Source of the DNA: Methanobacteriota archaeon
GTDB taxonomy: Archaea; Thermoplasmatota; Thermoplasmata; RBG-16-68-12; JAFNFQ01
DNA length: 51,099 nucleotides
Direction of reading: 5' to 3'
Assembly: GCA_017885655.1 (NCBI GenBank)
Contig: JAFNFQ010000008.1
Location: 44,895-95,993 of the forward strand
How positions within the stretch are numbered: position 1 is the stretch's first letter; each line of letters opens with the position of its first letter. The notes beneath the pieces were generated by a model that had not been told where the DNA came from, ran no database searches, and saw only the letters and a program-made list of their open reading frames with translations. Positions 47,965-51,099 of the stretch are shown piece by piece. Made by a program: the position numbers and the translations under genes.

Positions 47965-48846
47965 ATGAGCGAGGACGAGCGGAGAATCATCAACAAGACG
48001 ATGGATCGCGCGGACCTGCACACCGATGAGGCGCAGGCGGTAATCGCGGACCTGAATGCTTTGATAATGAATATGAGGGCGCGGAACCTCGCGATAAGCT
48101 CCTGGTATGGCAAGTTCAATTTGCCTGGAAACCCCGGGTCACTCGAACGCATCAACCGCGGCTATAACTATGAGCCGCTTGAGGGCGCAGCCGATGACAG
48201 GAATTTTCCCTGGTTCAAGTACTGGGAAATCGCGTGGGTCGCCATCAGCATCGACTTCAGGCCTGGGCAGAAGGTGCTCGACATGGGCGGGAGCTCATCG
48301 CTATTTTCCTACTATCTTGCGTCCAAGGGCTTAGACGTGACGACGGTGGACCTCAGCAGGGATCTCGTGGACAACGCGAACAACGTGGCGAAGAAGACCG
48401 GCTGGAAGCTGAGGAATCTGGTCATGGATATGAGGGAACTCAACCTTGAGTCGCAGTTCGATCACATAACTTCAATCTGCGTCTACGAACACATACCCTT
48501 GCGTTACAGGATAGAAATCAACAAGAGAATTAAGCAACTGTTGGTCGATGGAGGACGGTTCTCGATTACTTTCGACTACAGAAATCCTTCCAGGCACGCG
48601 AGGATTGGCTCGCCTGAAGATGTTGTCGAGCAATTCGTCAAACCCTCCGGAATGAGTATTCGGGGAAATCTTGAGTTTGCAGTGAGCAGCAAGAATTACA
48701 TGCTCCACCCGTTCTTCTACAGGGATCGCCTCTGGCGGCTCAAGCTCGAATGCCTCCTCCGAAGGGATTTCCTTCCTTGGGAGTGCTTTAGGACGAAGGA
48801 CGAAAACGACTGCACGATTGGAGCGCTGTTCCTCGAGAAGGCCTGA
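47965..48846 (+). CDS. SAM-dependent methyltransferase
   Basis: KVLDMGGSSSLFSYYLASKGLDVTTVDLSRDLVDNA, FDHITSICVYEHIPL. Confidence 0.85.
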   Translation: MSEDERRIINKTMDRADLHTDEAQAVIADLNALIMNMRARNLAISSWYGKFNLPGNPGSLERINRGYNYEPLEGAADDRNFPWFKYWEIAWVAISIDFRPGQKVLDMGGSSSLFSYYLASKGLDVTTVDLSRDLVDNANNVAKKTGWKLRNLVMDMRELNLESQFDHITSICVYEHIPLRYRIEINKRIKQLLVDGGRFSITFDYRNPSRHARIGSPEDVVEQFVKPSGMSIRGNLEFAVSSKNYMLHPFFYRDRLWRLKLECLLRRDFLPWECFRTKDENDCTIGALFLEKA

Positions 48847-48865
48847 TGACTCTTCTCTGGCTGGA

Positions 48866-49729
48866 CTATATGACGTCCCAGACCAACTTTGCAGCGGCCA
48901 CGAATAGCATAAGGATGAAGATCAGCGAAACCGTCCTGGTCTTTAGCTTCGCCAGGCCCCACCTCGACCCGACGAAGGCGCCGATGAAGACCAGCGGTGC
49001 CAGGACGGGCACGATCCAGAACAGCGAGTAGTCTGCAGGCTCGATGACGGCGTAGATGGAGAAGCTGAGCAGGGACGTGGGGATGATCAACAGGGCGGAG
49101 GTGCCGATCGCCTTCCTCGTGGCCCTCCCCAGGATGCTCACGATGATCGGGACGTTGACGAGGCCGCCGCCGATTCCGAGAGCGCCGGAGAGGAAACCCG
49201 CGCCGACCTCGCCCGTCGTGGCGGTCCCCAGCCTCGCCTTGGTCATCTTGCTTGCGTCATCATTGTCAATGAGGTGCGGGCTGCGGTAGAGGCTGACGAT
49301 CATCTGCGCGCCGAAGATGCAGAGAATCGCGACGAAGAAGATGATGAACTGCTCCTTGGTTGACCCGATGTTGAAGAAGACGCCGAAGACAGTCCCCGCC
49401 AGGGCCCCTATGATCAGGATGGAGCCGAGCTTGACGTCGACGAACCCGCGGCGGTAGTGGTTGTAGAAGGAGGCGATGCCCGTTGCGGTGGTGAAGGTCA
49501 GGGAGAGGGGCACCGCGATGAGCTTCTCAGGCGTGACCAGCGAGAGGAGTATCGGGACGTAGAGGAGGCCGCCGCCGAGCCCCAGGTTGCTGTAGATGAA
49601 GGACACGCCGAACAGCAGGAAGGCGAGGAGGGCGAAGGTGAACGGGTCCACTGACTGGCGGTAGGATGTCGGCGAGATAAATATGTCGAGGGGACTTGGT
49701 CGCGGCGCGCTCGGTCGACAAAGTCGCAT
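48866..49729 (-). CDS. TauE/SafE family permease
   Basis: LGLGGGLLYVPILLSLVTPEKLIAVPLSLTFTTATGIAS; second half-repeat GALGIGGGLVNVPIIVSILGRATRKAIGTSALLI. Start may be internal. Confidence 0.92.
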   Translation of the reverse strand: MRLCRPSAPRPSPLDIFISPTSYRQSVDPFTFALLAFLLFGVSFIYSNLGLGGGLLYVPILLSLVTPEKLIAVPLSLTFTTATGIASFYNHYRRGFVDVKLGSILIIGALAGTVFGVFFNIGSTKEQFIIFFVAILCIFGAQMIVSLYRSPHLIDNDDASKMTKARLGTATTGEVGAGFLSGALGIGGGLVNVPIIVSILGRATRKAIGTSALLIIPTSLLSFSIYAVIEPADYSLFWIVPVLAPLVFIGAFVGSRWGLAKLKTRTVSLIFILMLFVAAAKLVWDVI

Positions 49730-49779
49730 GATTAGTCCGCCCTACACCTTTATAGCTGGGGCGGCGGTTTGTATTCCGG

Positions 49780-50151
49780 ATGAACACGCTGATGGAAGCC
49801 GCCATGGTGTTCCTCGACAAGGCTCACGTGGAACTCGATGACGGTCTCAGGCTCGGCGACCAAGTAAGGATTCGCGACGCTGCGGAGAAGGCATGGAACG
49901 CGGTAGTCCAGGCGACGGACCACCTCATGCAGGCGCACGACAGGATACCTCTGCCCGGTCGAGAGGCGCACAGGGCCCGCCGGGATTTCCTCGAAGAAAC
50001 CGGACACCCTGAGCTGGCGCAGAAGTACACCTATTTCGCCGAGAGACTGCATGGGGACATGTTCTACGGCGGGGCGATGCTTCCGGCGCAGAGGGTTAGG
50101 CAGTACCTCGAAGAGGTTCGCGACTACATGGATCGAGTGTCGAAGGTATGA
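49780..50151 (+). CDS. PaREP1/HEPN-like small helical protein
   Basis: MEAAMVFLDKAHVELDDGLRLGDQVRIRDAAEKAWNAVVQATDHLM resembles archaeal PaREP1/PaREP8 proteins. Confidence 0.6.
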   Translation: MNTLMEAAMVFLDKAHVELDDGLRLGDQVRIRDAAEKAWNAVVQATDHLMQAHDRIPLPGREAHRARRDFLEETGHPELAQKYTYFAERLHGDMFYGGAMLPAQRVRQYLEEVRDYMDRVSKV

Positions 50152-50283
50152 GATAGGCGCGCAGGCTGCGCCCGGCCGCAATCCGAGTTCTCGACACTTC
50201 TCCTGGCGAGATACAGGAAATGTCTGTTCCGGCTCGCTCGAGCATCACTAGTCTTTTAGTACGCTCTCGGTCATCCTCTCCCC

Positions 50284-51099
50284 GTGCTCTTCCTCGTGCG
50301 CTTCGGTGAGATCCACCTCAAGAGCAAGTACGTCCGCAAGCAGTTCCAGGACAAGCTCGTCGCGAACATACAGGATCACTTCGCTTCGAGGGGCGTCGAG
50401 TGCCTCACCTCGTCGGACAGGGGGAGGGTGTACGTCGAGACGGACGACGAGGCGGCGGGGTGGTCGATACTGAGGCGGGTGTTCGGAGCCGTGTCGTTCA
50501 GCGCGGTTGTCGAGTGCCACGCGGACATGGAGGCGATTTCGAAGACGCTCGTGGGCTACTCCCGCAATCTCGTGAAGGAAGGAGCGAGCTTCGCGATAAG
50601 GTCGAGGCGGTCGGGGAGCCATGCGTTCACAAGCCGCGACGTCGCGGTGGCGGCGGGGAGAGCGATGCAGGATGCTTACAAGTCGCTCAAAGTTGATCTT
50701 GCCAAGCCGGACATCGAGCTGTTCATCGAGGTCAGGAACAACAGGGCGTTCATCTTCCACGAGGTGGCCGAGGGACCGGGGGGGCTGCCCTTGGGTAGTC
50801 AGGGGCGGATGCTCGCGCTAGTCGACTGCGAGAGGGGGATGGTGGCGGCGTGGATGATGATGAAGCGGGGGAGCAAGGTGACTGTCGTCGCGACAGACGG
50901 CTTGGAGTGGATCGAGCCTTTGAGGGAGTGGGACCTGCACCTCAAGGTCCAGAGGATAGCGCGCATGGACGAGCTCAGGGAGATCTCGAAGCTGAACAGG
51001 GCTGAGGTCCTGGCGGTAGGGTGGACCCTCGAGGAACTGGAGGCAAGGAAGGGCGAGGTCCCAGAGGGACTCACAGTGTTCCATCCGGCGGTGGGGCTG
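50284..51099 (+). CDS. ThiI-like THUMP/PP-loop-fold protein, truncated at window end, PP-loop signature degenerate
   Basis: Open from GTG at 50284 to the window end: VRFGEIHLKSKYVRKQFQDKLVANI, EGPGGLPLGSQGRMLALVDCERGMVAAWMMMKRG. Not in the ORF track because it is open-ended. Confidence 0.8.
   Translation, partial: MLFLVRFGEIHLKSKYVRKQFQDKLVANIQDHFASRGVECLTSSDRGRVYVETDDEAAGWSILRRVFGAVSFSAVVECHADMEAISKTLVGYSRNLVKEGASFAIRSRRSGSHAFTSRDVAVAAGRAMQDAYKSLKVDLAKPDIELFIEVRNNRAFIFHEVAEGPGGLPLGSQGRMLALVDCERGMVAAWMMMKRGSKVTVVATDGLEWIEPLREWDLHLKVQRIARMDELREISKLNRAEVLAVGWTLEELEARKGEVPEGLTVFHPAVGL

Noticed and set aside
49780-50151. HEPN/MNT toxin-antitoxin pair
   Set aside because: The protein is PaREP1/HEPN-like, but no nucleotidyltransferase partner lies next to it and no clear HEPN RNase motif was confirmed.
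1-51099. CRISPR array or cas genes
   Set aside because: No regularly spaced identical repeats with unique spacers were seen; the 11-bp arrays have no spacers and no Cas-like proteins are present.

Overview
GC-rich archaeal window; gene content (archaeal CCA-adding enzyme, PAC2 protein, AbrB/PhoU protein, archaeosortase-like protein, HypFDCE, PorGDAB) suggests a euryarchaeal/Thermoplasmatota-like genome, but taxonomy is inference. (1) 0-9 kb: two large divergent secreted FG-GAP/VCBS surface proteins, with an apparently intact 1,021-bp IS (51-bp terminal inverted repeats, 6-bp target duplication) in their shared upstream region, followed by an intergenic block of degenerate 11-bp tandem repeats. 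(2) 9-26.9 kb: housekeeping and energy metabolism (CCA-adding enzyme, PAC2, malic enzyme, acyl-CoA synthetase, Fic protein, hypF-hypD-hypC-hypE, porGDAB, PhoU-like regulator, ribose-phosphate pyrophosphokinase). (3) 27-48.8 kb: a surface-glycan locus (archaeosortase-like protein with a C-terminal RING/PHD-like zinc module, UDP-sugar dehydrogenase, FG-GAP protein, polysaccharide deacetylase, nucleotidyltransferase, four glycosyltransferases, epimerases, flippase, methyltransferases) with remnants of a duplicated methyltransferase-flippase cassette. (4) 48.8-51 kb: TauE/SafE permease, PaREP1/HEPN-like protein, and a partial ThiI-like protein whose PP-loop signature is absent. Most interesting: the archaeosortase-RING fusion, the 11-bp repeat arrays, the eroded cassette duplication, the degenerate ThiI, and a GYWK module shared by two FG-GAP proteins. 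No homology searches were possible; all family calls come from motif reading.
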